In this document: in pieces, positions 8,059 through 16,875 of the stretch
Layout of the letters: each line of letters begins with the position of its first letter
How positions within the stretch are numbered: position 1 is the stretch's first letter
Position numbers and translations under genes: made by a program
The notes under the pieces: model-generated
Databases searched by the model: none
What the model saw: only the letters and a program-made list of their open reading frames with translations
Told to the model about the DNA's origin: nothing
Assembly: GCA_013360745.1 (NCBI GenBank)
Contig: JABWBA010000030.1
Coordinates: 1 to 37,362, forward strand
DNA: 37,362 bases
From: Chthonomonadales bacterium
GTDB lineage: Bacteria > Armatimonadota > Chthonomonadetes > Chthonomonadales > CAJBBX01
Direction of reading: 5' to 3'

Positions 8059-8988
8059 ATGACCAGGGGCGGTCGGGTATGGATCATCTTGAATCCGATT
8101 GCCGGTCGAGGAGCTGCCGATCGAGCTCGGCCTGTGTTGCAGCGGCTGCTGGATCAATGGCAGCGAACGGACGATTCCGTTCACATTGAGTTCATCGAGA
8201 CTCACCACAGGGGACATGCCGAACGGATTGCCGCTTCGGCAATCAATGCCGGAGCTGACCTGGTCGTCGCGGCGGGCGGCGATGGTACGCTCGTCGAGGT
8301 TGCCGCAGCCCTGAAGGGTAGCGGCGCCTGCGTCGGTCTCATCCCGCTCGGTACGGGGAACGACTTTGCCCGTGCGCTCGGGATACCCAGGACGCTTCTA
8401 GGCGCCCTGCATACCCTTCGACATGGCTCCGTGATCGAGATCGACCTCGGTGTATGGCCGAACGGTTATTTCATCAATGCAGCGGGGTGCGGTCTGGATG
8501 CGGCTGTCGCTGCTCGTGTAAACCACGGCATCCGGCATATGAGCGGTACATGGGCGTATCTCGCAGCGTTGATCGCCGAGCTGCGCATATTTCGACCATC
8601 GGATATCACGGTCGATATCGACGGCAGGCGAATCGAGTGTCGGGCAATGCTTTGCGCAGTCGCAAACGGCATCAGCTATGGAGGCGGTATGCGTATCGCT
8701 CCGAATGCCCGGTATGATGATGGTATGTTAGATATCTGCATCGTCCGCGAGTGTTCCTTGGCGGAGTTCGCCTGGGCCTTTCCAAGAGTCTACCTGGGGG
8801 CGCATCAACACCACCCGAAGGTCATCATGGAGCAGGGCTCACACGTTCGGATCGAGGCAGACCCGCCGTTGCCTGTTCATATCGACGGTGAGGCCTTCGG
8901 GGCTACACCACTCGATTGTACAACGATGCCCCGCGCTCTGCGGATGATCGTGCCGCCGAAGGATCGAGCGGCGGCGCGACGCCGATGA
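8059..8988 (+). CDS. Diacylglycerol/lipid kinase of the DagK/YegS family
   Basis: A 309-residue DAGK-catalytic-domain protein. Visible motifs are ILNPIAGRG (10-18), the nucleotide-binding GGDGTLVEV (73-81), PLGTGNDFAR (96-105), and the later DDGMLD segment that carries the acidic residues of the family. These enzymes phosphorylate diacylglycerol or related lipids with ATP; YegS-type and DgkB-type members cannot be told apart here. No signal peptide is seen. CdsA, which uses the phosphatidate product, is encoded 21 bases downstream, which supports a phospholipid role. No strong SD precedes ATG 8059. The 159 bases back to the divergent small gene are presumably promoter DNA. Confidence 0.93.
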   Translation: MTRGGRVWIILNPIAGRGAADRARPVLQRLLDQWQRTDDSVHIEFIETHHRGHAERIAASAINAGADLVVAAGGDGTLVEVAAALKGSGACVGLIPLGTGNDFARALGIPRTLLGALHTLRHGSVIEIDLGVWPNGYFINAAGCGLDAAVAARVNHGIRHMSGTWAYLAALIAELRIFRPSDITVDIDGRRIECRAMLCAVANGISYGGGMRIAPNARYDDGMLDICIVRECSLAEFAWAFPRVYLGAHQHHPKVIMEQGSHVRIEADPPLPVHIDGEAFGATPLDCTTMPRALRMIVPPKDRAAARRR

Positions 8989-9009
8989 AGCCAGTCTAGG
9001 GCCAACCGT

Positions 9010-9861
9010 ATGGCGAAGCGGTTTCTTGCCGCCGCACTTGGTGTCCCGGCGGTTCTCGCTCTCTGTTGGTGGGGTCCGCAACCTTTCTCCATCGGTGTCG
9101 CAGCCCTCGCCGTTGTCGCTGCCCTCGAACTGATCTGCGCCTTTCGAGCATCTGGGGTCCGTCCTGGGCTGGTCTTCGCTGCCCTGGGCCTAATAGGCCC
9201 GGCGCTGCCACTGATCTATCCTGAGGGGCTTTCGGCGGCTGGCGCTATGCCGTTGACCTCGGTTGCCATGGTTGCGATCACCGCGTTGATCTGCGGCATG
9301 ATCATGGAGGTCGCACGCGCAAGCGCTCAACCGGCAGCCCACGTAGCCACGCAGTCTGGCGCAGGACTATTCTGTGGAGTCTATGTTGCTCTCTTCGGCT
9401 CCATCAGCTCCCTCAGGCTTGCAGACGGCATTCAAATGAATGCGGCGATAACGTCGCCGGGTTCTGGCTTCTGGTTGGTCATCCTGGTACTGTGCTGTGT
9501 TTGGTCCACGGACACCGGGGCGTATATGGTTGGAAGTCGAATCGGTCGAACCCGTCTCGCTCCCACGTTATCTCCTCGCAAGACGGTAGAAGGCGCCGTT
9601 GCCGGATTCACTGCCGGTATATTGGTCGGGGCTATTCTCGGCCACTTCATGCTCGGACGCAGTCTCTTAGGATGGATGATTGGGGCGTGTGCGGGCACGG
9701 CCGGGCAGCTCGGCGACCTGTTCGCTTCGGCGGTGAAGCGTGAACTGGGAATCAAGGATTTCGGGAGTCTGATACCGGGGCATGGGGGCGTGATGGACCG
9801 TTGTGATAGCCTGCTGTTCGTGGCTCCGCTCGTCTGGGTGCTCGTTCGTATGTTCGGCTAG
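9010..9861 (+). CDS. cdsA: Phosphatidate cytidylyltransferase (CDP-diglyceride synthase)
   Basis: An inner-membrane enzyme that makes CDP-diacylglycerol from CTP and phosphatidic acid. The 283 residues contain about seven to eight hydrophobic helices and the C-terminal CDS signature: SAVKRELGIKDFGSLIPGHG continuing to GVMDRCDS (about residues 240-268), with the Lys-Asp, His-Gly-Gly and Asp-Arg-x-Asp positions present. A Cys stands where the signature usually has an aliphatic or Phe/Thr residue. Gene order lipid kinase-cdsA-maf replaces the common uppS-cdsA-dxr order. The spacing to maf is 8 bases, so they are probably co-transcribed. Confidence 0.95.
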   Translation: MAKRFLAAALGVPAVLALCWWGPQPFSIGVAALAVVAALELICAFRASGVRPGLVFAALGLIGPALPLIYPEGLSAAGAMPLTSVAMVAITALICGMIMEVARASAQPAAHVATQSGAGLFCGVYVALFGSISSLRLADGIQMNAAITSPGSGFWLVILVLCCVWSTDTGAYMVGSRIGRTRLAPTLSPRKTVEGAVAGFTAGILVGAILGHFMLGRSLLGWMIGACAGTAGQLGDLFASAVKRELGIKDFGSLIPGHGGVMDRCDSLLFVAPLVWVLVRMFG

Positions 9862-9869
9862 GTCTGGCC

Positions 9870-10574
9870 ATGGATCTAATTCTGGCATCGGCATCACCGA
9901 GGCGCAGGGAGTTGCTCGGGAGAATAGGTGTGGAGTTTATCGTAGCTCCCTGTGCGTCTGAGGAGTCGAGTCCGCCCGGATTGGATCCCGAGGATGCCGT
10001 GATCCATCTCGCACTTGAGAAGGCGGTCTCGGTATCGTACATGCATCCGGCGTCGATCGTACTGGGCGCTGATACGGCTGTCGTCGCCGGGCCGGACGGT
10101 TCGGCGGTATGGCTGGGCAAACCGTCCAGTCCCATCGAAGCCGAAGAGATGCTCGCTCAGCTATCCGGGCGGGTTCATCGTGTCGTTACAGGGGTAGCCG
10201 TTGTCCATCAATCGACTGGCGAAGCGGATGGGATCCTCGAGGCCCGGTGTGAAGCGACAACATCGATAGTTGAGTTTCGATGCCTGTCGGATGACGAGAT
10301 CACGGGTTATGTTGCCTCTGGTGAGCCCATGGATAAAGCGGGCGCGTATGCAATCCAGGGTGGCGCAGCATCCTTTGTGAAGCGTGTAGTCGGTGATTAC
10401 TACAACATCGTGGGTCTCGGTCTTGAAAGCGTCAGCCGGCTTCTTAAGGGACTGATGCATATTCCCTTCGCGCCACCGCCACCGCCTCCGACGCTCTTTC
10501 CGATTCTGCCCGGCGGCGATCTGCGAAGCTATCGGCATCGCGGAGCGCCAGAGGAACTGCTCGCTCGACGTTGA
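9870..10574 (+). CDS. maf: Maf family nucleotide pyrophosphatase
   Basis: Maf/YhdE/YceF proteins hydrolyse dTTP, UTP or modified nucleoside triphosphates to monophosphates and have been linked to septum inhibition. The motifs LILASASPRRRELL (3-16), GADTAVV, LGKP, LSGRVHRVVTG and EPMDKAGAYAIQGGAA are all visible. The 234 residues exceed the usual 190-200. The extra C-terminal part begins with a Pro-rich run and is encoded where the gene overlaps the 3' end of dnaE2 by 131 bases, so the tail may be a by-product of a lost stop codon. It could also be a real low-complexity tail. Confidence 0.92.
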   Translation: MDLILASASPRRRELLGRIGVEFIVAPCASEESSPPGLDPEDAVIHLALEKAVSVSYMHPASIVLGADTAVVAGPDGSAVWLGKPSSPIEAEEMLAQLSGRVHRVVTGVAVVHQSTGEADGILEARCEATTSIVEFRCLSDDEITGYVASGEPMDKAGAYAIQGGAASFVKRVVGDYYNIVGLGLESVSRLLKGLMHIPFAPPPPPPTLFPILPGGDLRSYRHRGAPEELLARR

Positions 10575-13500
10575 GCACGGCGCTGCGGCCTCGACGTTCC
10601 ACCAACCCTTCTACAATCAGCGCCGGACAGGTGAGAAAAACCGGTGTGCAGGTATTAAGTGCGTTGCCGCTTACGGTTACGGGCAGAAGACCGGTCTCAT
10701 CTTCGATCTGCGCAAACAGCACCGGTTCTCCCGAGCGGGTGGGAGGCCGATGGGGCCTGATATTGAGACCAGCGACTCGTACACGACATCGCGACCTCAG
10801 CCGATGGATGTCTATAACAGGCCGAACGCGCCATCGCTCAAGCTGTTCGCGCATATACGATACAGCATGGCATTCGGCGCAGATACCTGTAAGCCGCCAT
10901 GTCCAGAGGAACTTATCCCATGGATGGAAGTCCGGAATGTCCCGGGCGGTTGGTGTAGGATAGGCGGCCGGATCGCCGAAGTAAAACCGCGCTCGTGAAC
11001 CCTGCCCTTCGTATCCTCCGCCTCCAGTCGCTTCAGAGCGATAGGCCTGCGCCATTCCGAGCGTCTCATCGAGTCGCCATAGAATGCCTCTGCGGTGTTC
11101 ATGCAAGCGATCGAACGCTCCACACAGGATGAGGTTTTCGAGGAGATCTCGGGGAAGAACCACTCGGGCGCAGAAGTCCAGAAGCGAGCGATATGGTCTG
11201 TCTCGACGAGCTTCAAGGATATCCTTGATCACCTGAGGCTTGATGCTGTCGACGATCCGAAAGCCCAGCTGAATCGTCTCATGCCCCACGGCCACGCATT
11301 TATCGCAGCTGTCGTTGATATCCACCGGCTGAATATGAACCCCTCGGCGCCGCGCCTCTCCGGCCAGCGTATTGGCGTTGTAGAAGCCCATGGGTTGATG
11401 GCTCATCATGGCTGCGAAGTACTCCGCGGGGTGATGGACGGAGAGATAGGCGGTCCTGCATCCCGTGAGGGCGAACGCGGCCGCATGACCTTCGATAAAG
11501 CCGTAGCCGCTCCAGCCTTCAATCTGTTCGAACAGTTCTGAGAGGCGTTCTTCGGAGATGGCCGGCCTGTGCCTGATCGATCGCTCAATGAACCATCGTC
11601 GCGGCTCTTCCATGGTATCCAGCTTCGCATGCCGTTTGAGACCCTTCCGGAAACGATCGGCTTCGGCGTCGGAGCATCCGGTCATTGCGGCGATTACTTC
11701 GTTGGCCTGTTCCTGGAATACGATGCACCCATAGGTCTTGGCCAGGATCGGGATCAGGCATGGGTGCGCCCAGTCAACCCGAGTCCATCCGTTGCGGCAC
11801 GCCACAAATCGGCGTACGATGTTGCCACGTATCGGACCGGGGCGGATCAAAGCGACGGATGCGACCAGATCCTCGAAATGGCGGGGTACCAGGACTGCTG
11901 CCAGAGCCAGCTGACCGGGGCTCTCGAGTTGAAAGGCTCCCACAGCCTCGCTGGCCTGCAGCGTGCGATATGTATCGGGGTCGTTCAGCGGTATCTGATC
12001 ATAACGAAAATCGGGCTGGAGCTCCTGGATCTGTCCCTCGGCGTCAGCCACAGCCGATAGGGTGCGAAGTGATAGGACGTCAAACTTGATGGCTCCCACT
12101 TCCTCCGCATCGTCTTTGTCCAGAGTCCATATCTCGCTGATCCCGCGAGCCGAAGGCTGGAGGGGGGCGATGGTGTTGAGAGGAACGGCGCTGATGACAA
12201 TGCCGGAGGAATGAGTGCCGATATGCCTCGGGAAGCCGGAGATTCGTCGACACAGGTCGAGAAGCATGCGAAAGCGTTCGATCAGATGCTGATGTGGACG
12301 GAGTTCGGCGTAACGGTCGAAGGCGGCTTCGATGCGGTCGGCGCGGACGCTGAAGTGCAGCCTCCTGGCCAGGAAGTCCACAGCGTCCGGCGGCAGATCG
12401 AGGGCTTTGCCGATATTACGGACCGCTGATCGGGCCCAGAAGGTGTAGAACGTACAGACCATGCCCACGTGCCCGGAGCCGTAGATATCGATAATATGTT
12501 GGAAGACCTCATCGCGTCGATCGGAAGGGAAATCCATATCGATGTCGGGAATACGCCCCGGCGAGAGAAAACGGGCGAATGGGAGGTTGCGGGCTATCAC
12601 ATCGACATCGGTCAGATACAGGCAGAACGCCACGCAGCAGTCAGCGGCCGATCCTCGACCAGTGCATCGGATGCCCTGTTTGCGGGTCCAGCGCACGATA
12701 TCCCATACCATGAGGAAGTAGTCGGCATATCCCATCTCGCCGATCACTTTCAGTTCATAGTCCAGTCGCCGGGTGATCGCCGGGGTGAGCGCATCGAATC
12801 GCGCCTGTGCGCCACGATAGGTCAGCTCCCTGAGATAGGAGGCGGGCGTATAGCCTGGCGGCACGGCATAGGATGGTGTGATGTCCTCGCCGCCCGGCAG
12901 CGCCGGCTCACAGGCCTCGCTGATGCGGACCGTCTCTGAGATGGCATCGGGACACCATGCAAAGAGTTCTCGCATGTCAGCCGGCGATTTCAGGCAGCGT
13001 TCCGCGTTTAGCGGGCGAAGCGGGTGAATCTGGTCCACATGAACGCCAGCGGCGATACAGCGGAGGATGTCGTGGGCGATGAAGTCGTCACGATCAGCGT
13101 GATGGACGTTGTTGGTAGCGACTACGCGAGCCTTTACGATATGGGCAAGACGAACAAGATCGGCGCAGAGCTGAAGTGAACCGGGGGTCAGGTCATCCTG
13201 AAGCTCGATATGGAAGGAGTCCGCGCCGAAAGCCTCCTGGAGTTCTCTGGCCGTTCGATCTGCATCATCAAGACGGCCCTGCTGGATGAATGAAGCGATC
13301 CGGCCATGCCTGCATCCGGAAAGGCAGATGATGTCGCTGGAGGCTTCGGAGAGTAAGCGATCCCATGGAAGTCGGGGCTGAAGTCGTCCTCCATGGTGAT
13401 ACGCCTCGGTAATCAGCTTGCATAACCGGGCATAACCGGTGCGGTTGCGCGCCAACAGGGTCAGGTGCGTTTCATCCTCAAGGGTGATCTCGCTGCCGAG

Positions 13501-13689
13501 AATAGGTCGTATGCCATGGGATTCGCATGCTGCCGAAAACTTGACTGCAGCGCAGAGGCTGTTGTGATCCGTCAGTGCGAGGGCGTTCGCTCCCTGAAGA
13601 GCCGCTCGGCGTACAAGGGAATCGATGTCGCTGCCGCCGTCAAGAAAACTGTAGGGGCTGTGCAGGTGGAGATGAATGAAATCGCTCAT
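10444..13689 (-). CDS. dnaE2: Error-prone DNA polymerase III alpha subunit DnaE2
   Basis: A C-family polymerase for translesion synthesis after DNA damage. ATG 13689 (MSDFIHLHLHSPYSFL) is the family start; an upstream ATG at 13743 would lie inside imuB. The 1081 residues include the PHP domain (HLHLHSPYS and LTDHN), the catalytic PDIDMDFP (381-388) and the third acidic residue in KFDVLSLRTL (Asp537), a helix-hairpin-helix region (YRSLLDF..., LILCGAFD) and a C-terminal OB domain (PVLFAQIEDETGLLPVTVSG). The block MGFYNANTLAGEARRRGVHIQPVDIN is typical of DnaE2, not of replicative DnaE1. A clean QxxLF-type clamp motif is not seen in the linker before the OB domain, where GSRARFYFG stands instead. 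It follows imuB with no gap and should be co-expressed with it. Confidence 0.95.
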   Translation of the reverse strand: MSDFIHLHLHSPYSFLDGGSDIDSLVRRAALQGANALALTDHNSLCAAVKFSAACESHGIRPILGSEITLEDETHLTLLARNRTGYARLCKLITEAYHHGGRLQPRLPWDRLLSEASSDIICLSGCRHGRIASFIQQGRLDDADRTARELQEAFGADSFHIELQDDLTPGSLQLCADLVRLAHIVKARVVATNNVHHADRDDFIAHDILRCIAAGVHVDQIHPLRPLNAERCLKSPADMRELFAWCPDAISETVRISEACEPALPGGEDITPSYAVPPGYTPASYLRELTYRGAQARFDALTPAITRRLDYELKVIGEMGYADYFLMVWDIVRWTRKQGIRCTGRGSAADCCVAFCLYLTDVDVIARNLPFARFLSPGRIPDIDMDFPSDRRDEVFQHIIDIYGSGHVGMVCTFYTFWARSAVRNIGKALDLPPDAVDFLARRLHFSVRADRIEAAFDRYAELRPHQHLIERFRMLLDLCRRISGFPRHIGTHSSGIVISAVPLNTIAPLQPSARGISEIWTLDKDDAEEVGAIKFDVLSLRTLSAVADAEGQIQELQPDFRYDQIPLNDPDTYRTLQASEAVGAFQLESPGQLALAAVLVPRHFEDLVASVALIRPGPIRGNIVRRFVACRNGWTRVDWAHPCLIPILAKTYGCIVFQEQANEVIAAMTGCSDAEADRFRKGLKRHAKLDTMEEPRRWFIERSIRHRPAISEERLSELFEQIEGWSGYGFIEGHAAAFALTGCRTAYLSVHHPAEYFAAMMSHQPMGFYNANTLAGEARRRGVHIQPVDINDSCDKCVAVGHETIQLGFRIVDSIKPQVIKDILEARRDRPYRSLLDFCARVVLPRDLLENLILCGAFDRLHEHRRGILWRLDETLGMAQAYRSEATGGGGYEGQGSRARFYFGDPAAYPTPTARDIPDFHPWDKFLWTWRLTGICAECHAVSYMREQLERWRVRPVIDIHRLRSRCRVRVAGLNIRPHRPPTRSGEPVLFAQIEDETGLLPVTVSGNALNTCTPVFLTCPALIVEGLVERRGRSAVLNVERAVPLALRDADSFADRRRAESERASEAVAVARREYASVP

Positions 13690-13715
13690 GCGGGAACGCC
13701 GTATAGCCCGTTCGA

Positions 13716-15221
13716 TTAATCCGACAACCCCGTGATGCGCCATCGGCAGGGGCTCTGGGCGTCGTTATAGGGGCGACAGAGGTCGAGAACCGCCAGAGAG
13801 GCTGTCTCGACTCGAAAGAAGAACTGCTCCTGAGGACGGCCTTGCGATAATCCGCCAGTATACGGGTTCATGGCTTCGGACCAGCGATCCCGGATTCGCG
13901 TGATGTTCAGCCAGGCTCCGTCGCGACGGTAACGAACGGGATCTCCTTTCCCATCAATGGCTATTTCGATCCCTTCGTCCAGACGCCGTGTCAGGGGGTA
14001 GGTCCATAACCGATGAGATTGGGGACGCTGGAGCCCTGTCGCGTTGTTGACGGCATGCCGTCCGAAGCGCTCACATACAAAGCTTCTGGCCGCTTCAAGA
14101 CGTCGTCGACGCTCGTAGGAGCCGGCTTCTGAAAGCGGATCATCGTCCAGAAGGAGAGCCGAAACGCTTCCCGTCGCTTCGGCGATCCTGACGCGCACTC
14201 GGATGTCCGTCGGCGGACCTTCCGGGGGGCGATCTGTGCAGTCGTCCGCGTGCGGATGCGGCTTCGTCCGTTCCTGCGACATCCGGTCCCACAGGCGTAC
14301 TGCCGCTCGAAAGAGGCTCCGTTCACGGGATTCCGGCACATATAGCTTTTCAGTCTGCACTCGAGGTCGCCCCTGTTCATGAGTCGCGATGAGCGTGATG
14401 GATCGACAGCGTCGGCCGCGAGCGGTCAGGATCGCGGCGATCTGTCTGGTGCACTGCCGCAGAGCTTCATGGAGCATGGCTGTATCAGGAATGCCATCAT
14501 CCAGATGCAGGGCATGCTCCACGCAGTCCGGAGGCCATTGCGGCTGTACCGGGTCTCGATCGAGACCTTGCGCCAGCCGGCGGAAAAGGAGACTGCGCTT
14601 GTGCAGGATGCGGTAGAGATCTCCTTCATCACAGGCCAGGACCTCGCCCAGAGTCTGGACGCCCAGGCGATGGAGCCGCTGATATTCCTCCCGGGTGAAC
14701 TGGGGCACCTCGTGAAGAGGTATATCTCGAAGAAGATCTGGCTCTCTACCGGGCGGCACAACAACGGGCGTAGTGGTTGTATTTCGGAGCGCAACTGCAT
14801 GCGCTGTAAAACGGGATTGGGACATGGCAATGTGGACAGATGTGCGGGATATATTGCGCAAGTCAAGCGCCATATCCTCAAGGCGTCGATGCAGATCCGC
14901 GCCGGAAAAGGAGGCGAAGCACATCTCGGGGGAGAGAGGCTCTACGCAGGAACTATCGCAGGAAAGACGATCCCAAAGATCCTCCGCCATCTCGTTGTAG
15001 AGAGGCAGGCGATAGGGGAGTACCAGAAGATCGGCACAGAAGATACGACCAGAAGAGATCGTTTGCCCGGGACGAACTCCTCGTTGAGACGCGTGTACAG
15101 AGACGGCGCGAAGGATGCCGTCGTCATCGGAAAGCGCAATGGGGGCGCTCTGGATTTCAGGCTGCACCGCCTGTTCGCAGGCGATACTGTAATCCGGTAG
15201 GTAGCAGCAGACGATCCACAT
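13716..15221 (-). CDS. imuB: Catalytically inactive Y-family polymerase homologue ImuB
   Basis: ImuB links DnaE2 to the sliding clamp in the SOS mutasome. The 501-residue protein has Y-family palm/finger order but its acidic residues are gone. The first motif reads CCYLPDYSIACEQ (residues 5-17), lacking the D-x-D-x-F-[FY] pattern. The second reads SPEMCFASFSG (97-107) in place of S-x-DEA-x-x-D. This is the hallmark of ImuB, which does not polymerise. The C-terminal 90 residues (GDPVRYRRDGAWLNI, QEQFFFRVETASLAVLDL, CRWRITGLSD) match a DUF6504-like beta module found at the end of many ImuB proteins. GGAG lies 7 bases before ATG 15221. dnaE2 starts 26 bases after its stop. No imuA lies beside it. 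Confidence 0.88.
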   Translation of the reverse strand: MWIVCCYLPDYSIACEQAVQPEIQSAPIALSDDDGILRAVSVHASQRGVRPGQTISSGRIFCADLLVLPYRLPLYNEMAEDLWDRLSCDSSCVEPLSPEMCFASFSGADLHRRLEDMALDLRNISRTSVHIAMSQSRFTAHAVALRNTTTTPVVVPPGREPDLLRDIPLHEVPQFTREEYQRLHRLGVQTLGEVLACDEGDLYRILHKRSLLFRRLAQGLDRDPVQPQWPPDCVEHALHLDDGIPDTAMLHEALRQCTRQIAAILTARGRRCRSITLIATHEQGRPRVQTEKLYVPESRERSLFRAAVRLWDRMSQERTKPHPHADDCTDRPPEGPPTDIRVRVRIAEATGSVSALLLDDDPLSEAGSYERRRRLEAARSFVCERFGRHAVNNATGLQRPQSHRLWTYPLTRRLDEGIEIAIDGKGDPVRYRRDGAWLNITRIRDRWSEAMNPYTGGLSQGRPQEQFFFRVETASLAVLDLCRPYNDAQSPCRWRITGLSD

Positions 15222-15276
15222 CGGAACACTCCGTACGTTGAAGAACCGTAAGATAGCCGTATTCTAATGACAGCCG

Positions 15277-15288
15277 ACGTATATACGT
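15277..15288. repeat. Perfect 12-bp palindrome upstream of imuB
   Basis: ACGTATATACGT reads the same on both strands. It abuts and overlaps by two bases the larger inverted repeat at 15287-15302. Being about 55 bases ahead of the imuB start, it falls just downstream of the candidate transcription start and could be a second operator half or part of a composite site. Protein binding is not shown by sequence alone. Confidence 0.55.
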
Positions 15289-15322
15289 GTATATATGTAC
15301 ACTATGTTGTGTTGAATGTCAA
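15287..15322 (-). promoter_or_regulatory. imuB-dnaE2 promoter with overlapping palindromic operator
   Basis: On the minus strand a perfect -35 TTGACA (complement of 15317-15322) is followed, 17 bases later, by TACATA (complement of 15294-15299), about 70 bases before the imuB start. The -10 lies inside the 16-base inverted repeat GTGTACATATATACAC (minus strand; 15302 down to 15287), symmetric except for one pair. A repressor on it would block the promoter. A LexA-type SOS regulator is the obvious candidate given the genes, but the motif is not a standard Gram-positive (CGAAC-N4-GTTCG) or Escherichia-type LexA box. Confidence 0.6.
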
Positions 15323-15474
15323 CGGCTTTCGGAACGATTTGAAGCGATTGGCCTGCGTATTGTGGAGTATCAAACGGTAGCGTTATGCGGGAATAGTCGA
15401 TGCCGCCGCTCCGCAAGCCCCTGTGCTAGAATCTGAGCGCCATCTACCGACTTCAGCACGCAAAAGGAGAAGCA

Positions 15475-15780
15475 ATGCAGCCGAAGAGCGACGTCCTCGG
15501 AAGATTGATGGGCGCCGGTGTCTTTTTCCTGGGCGTGATCGTCGTCTTATGGGTGCTCAAGCTCGCCTATGCGCTCTACGCCGACCCATTGCCCGTCGGG
15601 GGTCCTCAGAGTCCAGCAGGCGAGGTGACCTTCGCCGGTCTGGCAGCAGGTCTCAGCAAGCTGCTCGCCAGGATCCTGTTGCTCATCGTCGGGAGCATTT
15701 CCGGCTCGCTTCTCGCTTCGCGCGGGGTACGCCTCTACGCCGCGTCGTCCGGACGCACCCAGCCGGCCGAACGGGAATAG
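15475..15780 (+). CDS. Small two-helix membrane protein, function unknown
   Basis: A 101-residue protein with hydrophobic segments at about residues 13-35 (GAGVFFLGVIVVLWVLKLAY) and 60-80 (LLARILLLIVGSISGSLLAS), joined by a Pro/Gly-rich loop, and a short basic tail. An excellent AAGGAG lies 6 bases before ATG 15475, so the gene is real. It is not recognised. It stands divergent from imuB and converges with gpsA, 36 bases apart. TAGAAT at 15427 could be a -10, but no good -35 stands before it. Confidence 0.72.
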   Translation: MQPKSDVLGRLMGAGVFFLGVIVVLWVLKLAYALYADPLPVGGPQSPAGEVTFAGLAAGLSKLLARILLLIVGSISGSLLASRGVRLYAASSGRTQPAERE

Positions 15781-15816
15781 GCTGTATATCGGTCGGATCG
15801 TCCTATTGTGTGCGCT

Positions 15817-16821
15817 CTAGCTCGCTTCATTTCGAGGAGGGCGGGTCATGAGGGCATCGAGCGTTCTATCGACCGGCGCGCCTTCGAACAAGATCGCATA
15901 GATCGAGCGACTTACGGGCATCTCAATCCCCGCCCGTTCCGCCAGCCCGCAGATCGCCTTCGTGGTCGGAACTCCTTCGGCAACTTGGTCCAGTTCGGCG
16001 ATGATCTCATAGAGCGGTCGTCCCTGTCCGAGTCCCATGCCAACGCGGTAGTTGCGCGAAAGATGGCTGCCGCAGGTTGCAATAAGATCGCCCACGCCTG
16101 CGAGGCCGAGAAAGGTCAGCGGATCAGCTCCGAACGCCACGCCCAACCGCGTGATCTCGGCGAGTCCTCGCGTCATGAGAGCCGCGCGGCTATTGTCCCC
16201 GTAACCCATCCCTTCGCAGATGCCCGCGCCGATTGCCACCACATTCTTCATCGCGCCAGCCAGTTCCACACCGGTTATATCCTGGCTGCCATAGACACGG
16301 AGGGAAGGTCCCATCCATAGCCTGCGGCACATGTCGACCGCGACCTCCGACGGTGAAGCCGCCACCGTGGCCGTTGGGAGGTGGCGGGCTACTTCCGGGG
16401 CAAGATTGGGTCCGGATAGCGCCGCGATGGGCAATGAGCAGCGATGGCGTTCCATTAGCGTTGTGCGGATCACTTCCGACATACGAGCGCCGGTCTCCTG
16501 ATCCAGCCCTTTGGCGGCTGTGATCAGCACCGTGCTGTCGGTGATGAAGGCGGCCGCCGCCGCCGCCGTAGTCGCCATCCCGGACGAAGGAACAGCGAAA
16601 ACGACGGCGTCGGAATCGGCTATCGCACAGGCGAGGTCCGTGGTCGCCGATATCGGTGCGCCCAATAGGACGCCGGGTAGATAACGGCGATTTTCGCGAC
16701 TGTTGCTGATCGACTGCACTACCTCAGCGTCACGAGACCAGAGACGGATCTCGTCTGCAGATTGGACGACCGTAGCCAGGGCGGTACCCCAGCTTCCGGC
16801 TCCCAGGATCGCTACGATCAA
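15817..16821 (-). CDS. gpsA: Glycerol-3-phosphate dehydrogenase [NAD(P)+]
   Basis: Makes sn-glycerol 3-phosphate from dihydroxyacetone phosphate for phospholipid synthesis in the cytoplasm. The 334 residues show the Rossmann start VAILGAGSWGTALA (3-16), ITAAKGL, SGPNLAPEVA, the catalytic Lys region GAMKNVVAIGAG, GLAGVGDL and SRNYRVG. The start appears to be TTG 16821 with GGAGG 11 bases upstream; no ATG fits better. A GCC/GCG run at about 16549-16570 encodes a short poly-Ala stretch. It follows an M42 peptidase gene after 54 bases on the same strand, so they may share a transcript. Confidence 0.96.
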   Translation of the reverse strand: MIVAILGAGSWGTALATVVQSADEIRLWSRDAEVVQSISNSRENRRYLPGVLLGAPISATTDLACAIADSDAVVFAVPSSGMATTAAAAAAFITDSTVLITAAKGLDQETGARMSEVIRTTLMERHRCSLPIAALSGPNLAPEVARHLPTATVAASPSEVAVDMCRRLWMGPSLRVYGSQDITGVELAGAMKNVVAIGAGICEGMGYGDNSRAALMTRGLAEITRLGVAFGADPLTFLGLAGVGDLIATCGSHLSRNYRVGMGLGQGRPLYEIIAELDQVAEGVPTTKAICGLAERAGIEMPVSRSIYAILFEGAPVDRTLDALMTRPPRNEAS

Positions 16822-16875
16822 CTCGTTACCCGCCTCCGAGCGGATTGGCGTGTGTATGCCCTTCAGCGACGCACA

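Noticed and set aside
13690-13743. Upstream start of dnaE2 at 13743
   Set aside because: It would overlap imuB and adds 18 residues before the standard MSDFIHLHLHS start of the PHP domain.
14379-15200. A 273-residue plus-strand frame under imuB
   Set aside because: It has no known motif, no good ribosome site and lies entirely antisense to a clear ImuB; typical of GC-rich shadow frames.
16549-16570. Short GCC/GCG tandem in gpsA as a phase-variable repeat
   Set aside because: It is a multiple of three, encodes Ala in a conserved enzyme and has few units, so switching is unlikely.
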